This document shows, in pieces, positions 6,084-12,838 of a stretch of 18,045 nucleotides of DNA. A program made the translations under genes and the position numbers. This DNA comes from Hyphomicrobiales bacterium (GTDB taxonomy: Bacteria; Pseudomonadota; Alphaproteobacteria; Rhizobiales; Beijerinckiaceae). Within the stretch, counting starts at the first letter, position 1. Each line of letters opens with the position of its first letter. The notes under the pieces were generated by a model. The model did no database searches. It was not told the DNA's origin and saw nothing but the letters and a program-made list of their open reading frames with translations. The DNA lies in assembly GCA_015655535.1 (NCBI GenBank), contig JAATEW010000192.1:1-18045 (forward strand). The letters run 5' to 3'.

Positions 6084-6791
6084 ATGCGTGAGATCGTCTT
6101 CGATACGGAAACGACAGGCCTCGATCCGGCCAATGGCCATAGGGTCGTCGAGATCGGCTGTATCGAAATCTTAAACCAGATACCGACCGGCCAGCATTTC
6201 CACGTCTATATCGATCCCGAACGCGACATGCCGGACGAGGCCTTTCGGGTTCACGGCATTTCGGCGGAATTCTTGAAGGGTAAGCAGGTCTTCGCCCAAA
6301 TCGCCGAGGATTTCCTGAAGTTCATCGGCGATGGCAGGCTCGTCGCCCATAATGCCGAATTCGACATGCGCTTCATCAATGCCGAACTTGGCCTTCTCGG
6401 CCTGCCGCCGATCGGTCCCGACCGCGTCATCGACACATTGACCATGGCGCGGCGGCGCCATCCGGGTTCGCCGAATAATCTCGATGCGCTCTGCCAGCGC
6501 TACGGAATCGACAATTCCCGCCGGACCAAGCACGGCGCTTTGCTCGATGCCGAGATCCTGGCGGAAGTCTATGCCGAACTGACCGGCGGCCGGCAGGCCA
6601 ATCTGCTGCTCGGCGGGCCCAATCGAGGCTTCGATCGATCGGCCGAGGGTCTGATGAAGGCACGGCCGGAGCCGCTGCCGCTTGCGATTCAAAGCGTTGA
6701 AACGCTACGGCATTTCGCCTTTATCAAAACCTTGGGCGATAAAGCGATCTGGCATCAGTTCAAGCTGCCTGAGCCGCCATCCAATCCCTAA
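6084..6791 (+). CDS. dnaQ: DNA polymerase III epsilon subunit, 3'-5' proofreading exonuclease
   Basis: Proofreading subunit of the replicative polymerase core. All three exonuclease motifs of the DEDDh family are intact: ExoI IVFDTETTGLD (D7, E9), ExoII VAHNAEFDMRFI (about 90-101) and ExoIII with H and D in RRTKHGALLDAEILAEVY (about 150-167). The 235-residue length and the C-terminal tail, expected to bind the polymerase alpha subunit, fit the chromosomal enzyme rather than a short exonuclease-only homologue. A GTG at 6081 directly precedes the ATG at 6084; I chose ATG because the CCGGGGA sequence lies at a better distance. The gene is 85 bp after coaE on the same strand, separated by the degenerate palindrome, so it may be an operon member or have its own promoter. 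Confidence 0.95.
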   Translation: MREIVFDTETTGLDPANGHRVVEIGCIEILNQIPTGQHFHVYIDPERDMPDEAFRVHGISAEFLKGKQVFAQIAEDFLKFIGDGRLVAHNAEFDMRFINAELGLLGLPPIGPDRVIDTLTMARRRHPGSPNNLDALCQRYGIDNSRRTKHGALLDAEILAEVYAELTGGRQANLLLGGPNRGFDRSAEGLMKARPEPLPLAIQSVETLRHFAFIKTLGDKAIWHQFKLPEPPSNP

Positions 6792-6819
6792 TTTGCTGCG
6801 GCCTATGCTGCGCAGCAAA
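6792..6819. terminator. Hairpin in the dnaQ/secB convergent gap
   Basis: TTTGCTGCG (6792-6800) and CGCAGCAAA (6811-6819) form a perfect 9-bp stem with a 10-nt loop, filling the 30-bp gap between two convergent stop codons. A 12-bp palindrome, TGCTGCGCAGCA (6806-6817), competes with it. Position suggests a two-way terminator, but the T and A runs are on the wrong sides for a classic U-tract in either direction. Confidence 0.4.
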
Positions 6820-6821
6820 AC

Positions 6822-7313
6822 TCAGTTCGGCGCCGTGACAGGTGCGCCGGCCGCGGCCACTTCGGACATTTTCTGCCGGTAGAGCGAGGCGAAATCGATC
6901 GGGTCGATATAAAGCGGCGGAAAGCCGCCATTGCGTACGGCGTCGGCGATGATCTGCCGGGCGAAGGGGAAGAGCAGACGCGGACATTCGATCATGATGA
7001 CCGGATGCTGATCCTGGGCCGCGATATTCTGCAGCCGGAAGATGCCGGCATAATCGAGCTCGAATTTGAACAGGAGGTCTACGCCCTCTCCAGCGGAGCC
7101 TTCGAGCAGGATTTCAACTTCGAAATCGGCTTCGGCCACCTGTTTGGCGTTCACATTGACCTGAATGGAGATGTTCGGGGCCTTGCTTTGCGGCCCCAAG
7201 GAGCGCGGCGCATTCGGATTTTCGAAGGAAAAGTCCTTGATATATTGAACCATCGCGTTGAGGGCGGGCACACCATTGTTGGTTTGTGCGTCATTGCCGT
7301 TCGCTTCGGCCAT
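6822..7313 (-). CDS. secB: Protein-export chaperone SecB
   Basis: Tetrameric cytoplasmic chaperone that keeps preproteins unfolded and hands them to SecA. The 163-residue product shows the SecB core: QYIKDFSFENPNAP near residue 25 (usual QRIYLKDLSFEAPNAP type), then INVNVNAK, EADFEVEILLEGSA, the FKFELDYAGIF stretch and the conserved IIADAVRNGGFPPLYIDPIDF towards the C-terminus. A GAGGGAG ribosome-binding sequence lies just upstream of the ATG at 7311-7313. It is convergent with dnaQ and downstream of fxsA on the same strand with a gap of about 108 bp. secB near dnaQ and the origin is a recurrent alphaproteobacterial arrangement. The ends are poorly conserved and rich in A, N and P, as is usual. 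Confidence 0.96.
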   Translation of the reverse strand: MAEANGNDAQTNNGVPALNAMVQYIKDFSFENPNAPRSLGPQSKAPNISIQVNVNAKQVAEADFEVEILLEGSAGEGVDLLFKFELDYAGIFRLQNIAAQDQHPVIMIECPRLLFPFARQIIADAVRNGGFPPLYIDPIDFASLYRQKMSEVAAAGAPVTAPN

Positions 7314-7421
7314 TTTCGAAAATCTCCCTCGAAGTCCGCTTTGCTAAGCCGGACGGAATAGGGCTGCCGGTAGCATGGATAGAAGAGCGGAACAAGGCGA
7401 AGCTGAAACGTCCGCGGCAGT

Positions 7422-7916
7422 TCAGTGGCGGCCGCGCAGATCCGGCGCTGGATCGTCGAGACGGCGCCACTCCCGATCCTCGAGATCGATGACCTGCTCG
7501 CGGCGTCTCGGCCGCGACTGCGCCGTGAAGGCCGCGCCCTGCCATTTCATCCGATTGGCGAGCCAGAGCCGGATCGCTGGCGCCGAAAGCGCAAGTCCGA
7601 CCAAATCGGACAGGAAACCCGGCAGGATCAAAAGCACGCCGGCAATCGCCGAGATTGTCCCATCGACCATCGATTCCGGCCTGAGAACAAAGCCTTGAGT
7701 GTTTAATACCTGCCTGAGGCTAGAAGCTGCATCCTGGCCGAGGCGGCGCAACAGCGAAAATCCCATCAGGCTTGTCAGGAGGCCGAGCAAAAGCGTGCCC
7801 GCGACGCCAAGATAAGAGACAACCAGAGCAAAAGCGCAAAGCTCGGCCGCGAACCACAGCGCAAGGCCGAGCAGCACGCGTTTTGGAAGTTCGACCGGAC
7901 CGTGGGTAATTTGCAT
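7422..7916 (-). CDS. fxsA: FxsA family inner-membrane protein
   Basis: A 164-residue membrane protein of the FxsA family, named for suppression of F-exclusion of phage T7 when overproduced in E. coli; its native role is not known. Hydrophobic segments lie at about residues 14-32, 35-52 and 78-110, and the last includes the family pattern GVLLILPGFLSDLVGLAL. A charged, Arg-rich cytoplasmic tail follows (SRPRRREQVIDLEDREWRR). I start at ATG 7914-7916 (MQITHGPVELPKRVLLG). The longer in-frame start at 8078 adds 54 residues without family resemblance and is rejected. The gene diverges from the timA-like gene, with 209 bp between them, and lies upstream of secB on the same strand. Confidence 0.9.
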   Translation of the reverse strand: MQITHGPVELPKRVLLGLALWFAAELCAFALVVSYLGVAGTLLLGLLTSLMGFSLLRRLGQDAASSLRQVLNTQGFVLRPESMVDGTISAIAGVLLILPGFLSDLVGLALSAPAIRLWLANRMKWQGAAFTAQSRPRRREQVIDLEDREWRRLDDPAPDLRGRH

Positions 7917-8125
7917 CTTGGTGAACTCTTCGTAAGCCGCGCCGCTTTCTGGCGATTTCGCTGGACAGGTGGGGACCCGCTTCCCAAATGGAGCCGTACA
8001 GCCGTTTCGAGGCGGTTTGGCGAACTGGCCTCCAGATTGCCAATATATATGATAAGAGGTGGGGCATCCGGCAACCACGCTGCCAATTGCTTTAAGTCAC
8101 CCCTTTCAAGCCATCTCCGGATCCG
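7917..8125. promoter_or_regulatory. Divergent promoter region, fxsA / timA-like gene
   Basis: This gap must contain both promoters. The most promoter-like part is the A/T-rich stretch at about 8040-8060 (AATATATATGATAAG), with TATGAT on the plus strand and TATCAT on the minus strand. I find no -35 element at good spacing for either gene and do not assign hexamers. Confidence 0.35.
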
Positions 8126-8851
8126 ATGCACGAGCCATTTGACATGACGACCATTATTTTCGCGCTTCTGGCCATTTTCGTGGTGTGGAAGCTGAGTTCG
8201 GTTCTCGGCATGCGGACGGGGCATGAAAAGCCGCCGGTCGATCCTTTCGCACGGCCGCGCGACGATGCGCGGCGCGAGGCCACCGAAACCGATGGAAATG
8301 TCATCAGGCTGCCTGGCGCCGCCAATGACGACAAACGGACACAAGATCAAAGGGCCGCGGGTCCGGGCCGCTGGGCTGGTTTCGCCGAGCCTGCGACGCC
8401 GCTCTGGACGGATCTCGACACCCTCGGCCGCGCCGATCCCAATTTCGATCCCAAAGCCTTTCTCGAAGGCGCGAAAGCCGCCTATGAGATGATCATCAAT
8501 GCGTTCGCCAAGGGCGATAAGGGGACCTTGCAAAATCTCCTGGCGGAAGACGTCTTCGCAAGCTTTTCCAAGGCGATTTCGGATCGCGAGTCGCGTGGCG
8601 ATACGTTCGAAACCACTTTGGTGTCGATCGACAAGGCGGCACTGGATCACGTCCAATTGCAGGGCAGCGTGGCGCAGGTCAGCGTGATTTTCGGGGTCAA
8701 GCTGATTACGGTCACGCGCGACAAAGCAGGTGCAATTATCGAGGGCGCCACGGACAAGGTCGTCGACGTCAACGATCTCTGGACCTTTGCCCGCGATACA
8801 AGTTCGCGCGATCCGAATTGGAAACTGATCGCCACGGAAAGCCGCCACTGA
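8126..8851 (+). CDS. Tim44/TimA-like membrane-anchored protein
   Basis: A 241-residue protein of the bacterial Tim44-like (TimA) family, related to the C-terminal domain of the mitochondrial import motor subunit Tim44. It has one N-terminal membrane segment (about residues 7-27, MTTIIFALLAIFVVWKLSSV), then a polar linker of about 80 residues rich in D, R and P. The Tim44-like domain begins near FDPKAFLEGAKAAYEMIINAF (about 110) and runs through ISDRESRGDTFETTLVSID and VVDVNDLWTFARDTSSRDPNWKLIAT to the end. The terminal DPNWxLIAT pattern is strongly characteristic. Function in bacteria is not settled; an adaptor role at the inner membrane is inferred from the fold. A second possible start lies at 8144. 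mltA follows after 18 nt in the same reading frame. Confidence 0.88.
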   Translation: MHEPFDMTTIIFALLAIFVVWKLSSVLGMRTGHEKPPVDPFARPRDDARREATETDGNVIRLPGAANDDKRTQDQRAAGPGRWAGFAEPATPLWTDLDTLGRADPNFDPKAFLEGAKAAYEMIINAFAKGDKGTLQNLLAEDVFASFSKAISDRESRGDTFETTLVSIDKAALDHVQLQGSVAQVSVIFGVKLITVTRDKAGAIIEGATDKVVDVNDLWTFARDTSSRDPNWKLIATESRH

Positions 8852-8869
8852 CCCATATCGGGGCTGACG

Positions 8870-9982
8870 ATGATTCCCGGTTTCCTCACGCCTCCCGAGA
8901 TGTCGCAAGACGCAGCGTCTTTCGCGGCGCTTGAGGGATTTGACGGAGAGGATTGCCACGACGCCTTTCGCGCCTTTTTGGTTTCTTGCAAGGCGATCGT
9001 CGAAAATGAGCCGGCTTTGCGCCCGGCGGCCGATCCGGCGCCTTCGTTCTTGAAGACGGTCTGTAGCAAGGCTCTCGCGGAGCCTGCCGCGAATGCGCGC
9101 GAGGCGCGGCAGTTTTTCGAGACATTTTTCGAGCCGCATCGCATCCGGCCGAAGACCGCCTCGGGCGCCGGTTTCGTCACGGCCTATTACGAGCCCATCG
9201 TCGAAGGCTCCTTGACGCAGCATCCCGATTTTACCGCGCCAATTCTGGGCCGGCCGGACAGTCGCACCGATTTGCGGCAAAGCGAAAGCCTCGCAGGCGC
9301 AGCCGCGCCATTTTCGGAGCTCTATCCGGATCGCGCCGCGATCGAAGCGGGCGCGCTCGAAGGCCGCGCCAAACCGCTCGTCTGGCTGAAGGACAAGGTC
9401 GAGGCTTTCTTCATTCATGTGCAGGGTTCGGCGCGCGTCAAACTGCGCGAGGGGGCGGAGGTCCGGCTGACTTACGCCGGGCGCAACGGCCACCCCTATA
9501 CGTCGATTGGCCGGATTCTGGTCGTGGAACATAATATTCCGCCGGAAAAGGCGGGTCTGACCGGGCTGAAGGAATGGATCAGGGCGCAGGGCCAGGGTCC
9601 GGGCGAGGCCGGTGCTGCGCTCATGTTGCGCAATAAATCCTATATTTTCTTCGCTTTGACGGAGGTGTCGCGGCCGAAGGAGGGCCCCATTGGCGGCCAA
9701 GGCGTCAGTCTGACCGCTTTCCGGTCGATCGCCTTGGATCGTGCCATCTGGCCTTACGGCCTGCCCATGTGGATCGACGCGGAGATTCCCTGGCAATCGC
9801 CGGCACCGTCGAAATTCCGAAGGCTGATGATCGGGCAGGATACGGGCTCGGCCATCGTCGGCGCCGCGCGCGGCGATCTTTTCTTCGGTTCCGGCGAAGC
9901 GGCGGGCGCGCTCGCCGGCGCGATCAGGCATAGAGCCGATTTCACGGTGCTGCTTCCGCGCGATCTCGATGGATCGTCATGA
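8870..9982 (+). CDS. mltA: MltA-type lytic murein transglycosylase
   Basis: Cleaves the MurNAc-GlcNAc bond of peptidoglycan with formation of 1,6-anhydroMurNAc (GH102). The 370 residues contain GFVTAYYEPIVEGS (101-114), the large MltA domain with FIHVQGSARVKL (181-192) and YAGRNGHPYTSIGRILV (202-218), and a C-terminal 3D domain with the catalytic aspartate in IGQDTGSAIVGAARGDLFFG (D324). Oddly, no signal peptide or lipobox is visible: the N-terminus (MIPGFLTPPEMSQDAASF) is not hydrophobic, and upstream extension is blocked by the stop of the timA-like gene, which is in the same frame. E. coli MltA is an outer-membrane lipoprotein. Several alphaproteobacterial homologues, as I recall them, also lack an obvious signal, so the export route is open. 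The Smr gene overlaps the end by 4 bp. Confidence 0.93.
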   Translation: MIPGFLTPPEMSQDAASFAALEGFDGEDCHDAFRAFLVSCKAIVENEPALRPAADPAPSFLKTVCSKALAEPAANAREARQFFETFFEPHRIRPKTASGAGFVTAYYEPIVEGSLTQHPDFTAPILGRPDSRTDLRQSESLAGAAAPFSELYPDRAAIEAGALEGRAKPLVWLKDKVEAFFIHVQGSARVKLREGAEVRLTYAGRNGHPYTSIGRILVVEHNIPPEKAGLTGLKEWIRAQGQGPGEAGAALMLRNKSYIFFALTEVSRPKEGPIGGQGVSLTAFRSIALDRAIWPYGLPMWIDAEIPWQSPAPSKFRRLMIGQDTGSAIVGAARGDLFFGSGEAAGALAGAIRHRADFTVLLPRDLDGSS

Positions 9983-10602
9983 AGAAAGGCCAGGCCGTCC
10001 ATCGGTCGCCGCGCGCGCGGTCCTTAACCGATGAAGAAATAGAGCTTTGGATCGAGGTCGCGCGCAGCGTGACGCCAAGGCACGGCAAAAGCCTGCCGCA
10101 ATTGCAAAAAGAACCGACCGTGGCCGAGATCGAGATCCGCGGCGATCCAATATCGGCGGGGATCGCAAAGCCGACGAGGCCCGCGGCTGCGGGCAAAGCC
10201 CCGGCAATTCCGGCTTTGGCCGGCGTCGAGCGGCGGCTGAAGGCGAAATTGTCTCAAGGCCGCGCCGGCGTCGACGCGGTCCTCGATCTTCACGGCATGC
10301 ACCAGCATACGGCATTCGGTGCGCTGCGGCATTTTTTGAGCACGGCTCAGCGCGACGGCGCCAAACTTGTTCTCGTGATCACCGGTAAAGGCGAGCGGCC
10401 TTCTGCCGATCCGCTCGAGCAGGGCGGCGTCCTGCGCCGCAGTGTCCCGCATTGGCTGAGCGCACCAGAATTGCGCTCGATTGTGATCGGTTTTGAAGAA
10501 GCAACGAGGCCGCATGGCGGTGCTGGCGCGCTATATGTGCGGATCAGGCGGCGCGACCGGATGGCGTCGCCAAAAGCTGGAAGGGGATGGAATGGCGAGT
10601 GA
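9979..10602 (+). CDS. Smr-domain protein (putative endonuclease)
   Basis: A 207-residue protein with a C-terminal Smr (MutS2-related) domain, a fold with nicking-endonuclease or RNA-cleaving activity in characterised members. Domain landmarks in order are LDLHGM (102-107), KLVLVITGKGE (129-139), GGVLRRSVPHWL (149-160) and HGGAGALYVRIRRRD (179-193). The first 85 residues (SLTDEEIELWIEVARSVTP, then a Pro/Ala-rich linker) match the usual N-terminal part of alphaproteobacterial stand-alone Smr proteins. ATG 9979 overlaps the mltA stop as ATGA, and the following metallopeptidase gene starts 11 bp before this stop, so all three are translationally coupled. The mltA-Smr adjacency is frequent in Rhizobiales. 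The real substrate is unknown. Confidence 0.9.
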   Translation: MKKGQAVHRSPRARSLTDEEIELWIEVARSVTPRHGKSLPQLQKEPTVAEIEIRGDPISAGIAKPTRPAAAGKAPAIPALAGVERRLKAKLSQGRAGVDAVLDLHGMHQHTAFGALRHFLSTAQRDGAKLVLVITGKGERPSADPLEQGGVLRRSVPHWLSAPELRSIVIGFEEATRPHGGAGALYVRIRRRDRMASPKAGRGWNGE

Positions 10603-11026
10603 AACAAGCGGCATGAATGGCCATGGTCCGGACTGGAACGCCCTGAAGGCGCCATCGCTCGCCGATTTCGAAGGTCTGGCGGAGGCGGCCTATGGGCATT
10701 TGCCGGAGCGTTTCCGCAAGCTCTGCGAGGATCTCGTCATCCAGGTCGATGATTTTCCAGATGACGACACGCTCGACCTCATGGAATGCGAGACCGAGTT
10801 CGACCTTCTCGGCCTCTTCCAGGGTCGCGGCCTCGCGCAAGGCGGCACGGGCGTGGCGACGGGTCAAATGCCGAACATGATCTGGCTTTACCGGCGGCCG
10901 ATCCTCGATTTCTGGGCCGAGCACGACGAGAGCCTGGGGACCATCGTCGCCCATGTTCTCATCCATGAGATCGGCCATCATTTCGGGCTGTCCGACGACG
11001 ATATACACGCGATCGAGCAGGCTTGA
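10592..11026 (+). CDS. Zincin-like metallopeptidase (DUF1025 family)
   Basis: A small cytoplasmic protein of 144 residues with the short zincin fold (minimal metalloprotease family, PF06262). The zinc-binding motif HEIGHHFGLSDDD lies at 125-137, giving HExxH (H125, E126, H129) and a downstream Asp (D135) as probable third ligand. The N-terminal part has the family pattern FEGLAEAAYGHLPERFR (26-42) and VDDFPDDDTL. No substrate is known. Start: ATG 10592 has AAGGGG 5-6 nt upstream. The longer in-frame ATG at 10493 would add 33 residues inside the Smr domain gene and lacks a ribosome-binding site, so it is rejected. It ends the timA-mltA-Smr transcription unit and is convergent with the next gene, 14 bp away. 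Confidence 0.9.
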   Translation: MASETSGMNGHGPDWNALKAPSLADFEGLAEAAYGHLPERFRKLCEDLVIQVDDFPDDDTLDLMECETEFDLLGLFQGRGLAQGGTGVATGQMPNMIWLYRRPILDFWAEHDESLGTIVAHVLIHEIGHHFGLSDDDIHAIEQA

Positions 11027-11040
11027 TCGCGCTAGCGGGT

Positions 11041-11544
11041 TCAGAAATAGACCACTTTGTTTTCGCCGATGAGGTCAGGCGACCGGCCGGTCAGCCGGGT
11101 CTTGATATAGTGATAAGCATAGACGAGCGGCATCGTCGGCCGCTCCCAATATTCGGCGCTTTCGACGGTGACGCAGATCAGGCGAATATCGTCTTCGTCG
11201 GGGCCTTGCGGAAACCAGAGCCGCTGGTTGGCATCCCATATCTCCCTGACCTTGGCGGGATCGACACGGATTTCGGCGGTTCCCGAAACGGAGACGTAGC
11301 GCTGGCTCTTGGGGTCGGAATAGGCTAGCAGCACGCTCGGATCGGCAAGCAACTCGGAGAGCTTGGGCGAGCCTTCTTGCGTGATGAACCAGAGCTTGCC
11401 GTCGAAATGCTTCTGCGACGCGGCCAGCGGCCGCGAATGAAGCCTGCCGTCGGCGCCATGCGTTGTCAGGAGTGCAATGCCTATATCCTGGATGAGCTCG
11501 AAGACCTTGCGGCGATCCGTCTCCGACCTGGATATTTCGGGCAT
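11041..11544 (-). CDS. Pyridoxamine 5'-phosphate oxidase-fold (general stress type) protein
   Basis: A 167-residue protein of the FMN-binding split-barrel superfamily, closest in pattern to the 'general stress protein 26'/pyridoxamine-oxidase-like group. Landmarks are LLTTHGADGRLHSRPLA (25-41), LWFITQEGSPKLSELLADPSVLLAY and VSVSGTAEIRVDPAKVREIWD. These form the barrel strands that hold FMN or another flavin in relatives; substrate and even flavin use cannot be told. True pyridoxamine 5'-phosphate oxidases carry additional C-terminal residues that I do not see. The start at ATG 11542-11544 has an AGGAGA ribosome-binding sequence 7 nt away; an upstream start at 11739 is rejected because it would overlap leuD. 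Divergent from leuD across 111 bp. Confidence 0.85.
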   Translation of the reverse strand: MPEISRSETDRRKVFELIQDIGIALLTTHGADGRLHSRPLAASQKHFDGKLWFITQEGSPKLSELLADPSVLLAYSDPKSQRYVSVSGTAEIRVDPAKVREIWDANQRLWFPQGPDEDDIRLICVTVESAEYWERPTMPLVYAYHYIKTRLTGRSPDLIGENKVVYF

Positions 11545-11655
11545 TTCCGTTCTCCTTTCGTTTAAGTCGAACGGATGGCCCGCCGCGAAGGTTCCGGGCG
11601 TGACATAAGTTTGCCCAGGCGTTATTGGCTCTTTCGGAACGAGGATTGGGAGAGA

Positions 11656-12261
11656 ATGGACAAGTTTACGACGCTGACCGGCGTTGCGGCGCCCTTGAAG
11701 ATCACCAATGTCGACACCGACATGATCATCCCGAAGCAATATTTGAAGACGATCAAGCGCACCGGACTTGGGTCAGGGCTTTTCTCCGAAATGCGCTTTG
11801 CGGAAGACGGGAAGGAGAATCCCGATTTCGTCTTGAACAAGCCGGCCTATCGCAAGGCGCAGATTCTGGTTGCGGGCGATAATTTCGGCTGCGGCTCGTC
11901 GCGCGAACATGCGCCTTGGGCGCTGCTCGATTTCGGCATCCGCTGCGTGATCTCGACGAGCTTCGCGGATATTTTCTACAACAATTGTTTCAAGAACGGG
12001 ATCTTGCCGATCAAGGTCTCGCCCGAAGATCTCGCCAAGCTCATGGACGATGCCGAGCGCGGCGCCAATGCGACCTTGACCATCGATCTCGAAGCGCAGG
12101 AGGTGCGCGGCCCAGATGGCGGCACCGTCAAGTTCGACATCGATCCGCATCGCAAACATTGCCTTTTGCATGGTCTCGATGACATCGGCCTCACGATGGA
12201 AAAGGCGGATAAGATCGCGCAGTTCGAAGAAACGGCGCGCGCGACCCGGCCCTGGCACTGA
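11656..12261 (+). CDS. leuD: 3-isopropylmalate dehydratase small subunit
   Basis: With LeuC it isomerises 2-isopropylmalate to 3-isopropylmalate in leucine synthesis. The 201-residue subunit shows the swivelling aconitase-like domain: AAPLKITNVDTDMIIPKQYLK (11-31), the substrate loop VAGDNFGCGSSREHAPWAL (72-90) and the FKNGILPIKV stretch. The C-terminal helices (DDIGLTMEKADKIAQFE) are also typical. ATG 11656 has a GGGAGAG ribosome-binding sequence directly upstream. An in-frame start at 11575 would add 27 residues and is rejected since family members begin with (M)DKFTTLTG-like sequence. No leuC or leuB lies nearby, which is normal in Rhizobiales where leu genes are scattered. Confidence 0.96.
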   Translation: MDKFTTLTGVAAPLKITNVDTDMIIPKQYLKTIKRTGLGSGLFSEMRFAEDGKENPDFVLNKPAYRKAQILVAGDNFGCGSSREHAPWALLDFGIRCVISTSFADIFYNNCFKNGILPIKVSPEDLAKLMDDAERGANATLTIDLEAQEVRGPDGGTVKFDIDPHRKHCLLHGLDDIGLTMEKADKIAQFEETARATRPWH

Positions 12262-12311
12262 ACAGCGAGCGGCGGAACCGGAGCCAGTTTTCGGGATTGT
12301 GATGCACACGA

Positions 12312-12335
12312 GCTTGGCGGGCTGACGCGCCAAGC
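12312..12335. other. Hairpin between leuD and the DUF3309 gene
   Basis: GCTTGGCG (12312-12319) and CGCCAAGC (12328-12335) form a perfect 8-bp stem with an 8-nt loop, 51 bp after the leuD stop. There is no T-run after it, so a Rho-independent terminator is not clear. It could attenuate read-through or stabilise the leuD transcript. Confidence 0.35.
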
Positions 12336-12357
12336 GGATCTGCATGAGGTTTCCGAA

Positions 12358-12513
12358 ATGCTCTATACAATTCTGATTATTCTTCTGATTTTGGCACTGA
12401 TCGGCGGTTTGCCGGCTTGGCCCTATTCCACCGGCTGGGGTTATTATCCGTCCGGCGGACTGGGCCTTATCCTTTTGATCGTCATCATTCTGGCTCTGAC
12501 CGGGCGGGCTTAG
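12358..12513 (+). CDS. DUF3309 small hydrophobic membrane protein
   Basis: A 51-residue gene that falls below usual length cut-offs. ATG 12358 is preceded by GAGG about 8 nt upstream (12346-12349). The product starts MLYTILIILLILALIGGLPA, has a short centre with WPYSTGWGYYPSGGLG, and ends in a second hydrophobic stretch LILLIVIILALTGRA. Two membrane segments around the WPYSxGWGYYPSGGLG motif are the hallmark of the DUF3309 family, which is common and usually annotated as hypothetical in alpha- and betaproteobacteria. The function is unknown; membrane stress roles have been guessed for similar peptides. It lies 96 bp after leuD on the same strand and could be read from the leuD promoter or its own. 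Confidence 0.85.
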   Translation: MLYTILIILLILALIGGLPAWPYSTGWGYYPSGGLGLILLIVIILALTGRA

Positions 12514-12658
12514 GAGCTGATCGCGAAATCGCACGCTGAAACAAAATGTTAAATGGGAGCAGGACCGGCCTTGGGCGCGTCCTGCTCCGGCTCAAAAATG
12601 TGGAAAAACTTGACGCGGCGGCGCTCCTCGCTTAGAGACAGCGCTCTCGCCCGCTTCC

Positions 12659-12709
12659 TAGAGCGGGATGAGGAAAAGTGTGAGCGGTTTTCCGTCCCAT
12701 CCCGCTCTA
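12659..12709. repeat. Dispersed palindromic element, outer arm TAGAGCGGGATG
   Basis: TAGAGCGGGATG (12659-12670) pairs perfectly with CATCCCGCTCTA (12698-12709). Inside, GGAAAA (12672-12677) pairs with TTTTCC (12688-12693) around a GTGTGAGCGG loop. From memory, elements with a TAGAGC arm and an AAAAGTGTGAGCGGTTTTC core are repeated through Beijerinckiaceae and related genomes between genes. No coding capacity. Likely a miniature, REP-like element mobilised in trans. Confidence 0.75.
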
Positions 12710-12723
12710 TTCTATGAGAATCG

Positions 12724-12772
12724 ATCACGTTCATGATTTTGGGTTGAACCAACCCAAAATCATGAACGTGAT
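12724..12772. repeat. Perfect 23-bp inverted repeat, 3-nt loop
   Basis: Arms 12724-12746 (beginning ATCACGTTCATGATTTTG) and 12750-12772 are exact reverse complements, separated by AAC. It lies 14 bp downstream of the 12659-12709 palindrome; the two seem to travel as a pair. As RNA it would form a very stable hairpin about 65 nt before rpmB. The A/T-rich arm (ATGATTTTGGG) does not look like a terminator. Confidence 0.8.
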
Positions 12773-12838
12773 ATCTGTGGAGACGGGTTTCCGCGCTTTG
12801 GGTTAAGCTCCCGCGCTAAGGCTATAAGGAATCGTTCG

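Larger units (their letters stand above)
12514..12838. other. Intergenic region with two palindromes and the rpmB promoter region
   Basis: A 325-bp gap without a convincing gene. The minus-strand open frame over 12549-12752 runs through the palindromes and has no recognisable product. Contents: a palindrome at 12659-12709, a second at 12724-12772, then about 65 bp before rpmB. In that last part TTGGGT (12798-12803) and CTATAA (12822-12827) are 18 bp apart. If they act as a promoter the rpmB leader would be only a few nucleotides, so I consider the pair uncertain. Confidence 0.5.

Noticed and set aside
7775..9931. 718-codon open frame on the minus strand
   Set aside because: It is antisense to the timA-like gene and mltA and to the fxsA start region. 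It is Arg-rich without motifs and follows from the G/C-rich codon bias of the real genes, whose protein motifs are clear.
12549..12752. 67-codon minus-strand open frame
   Set aside because: Reads straight through the two palindromes; the translation is repeat sequence, not a protein.
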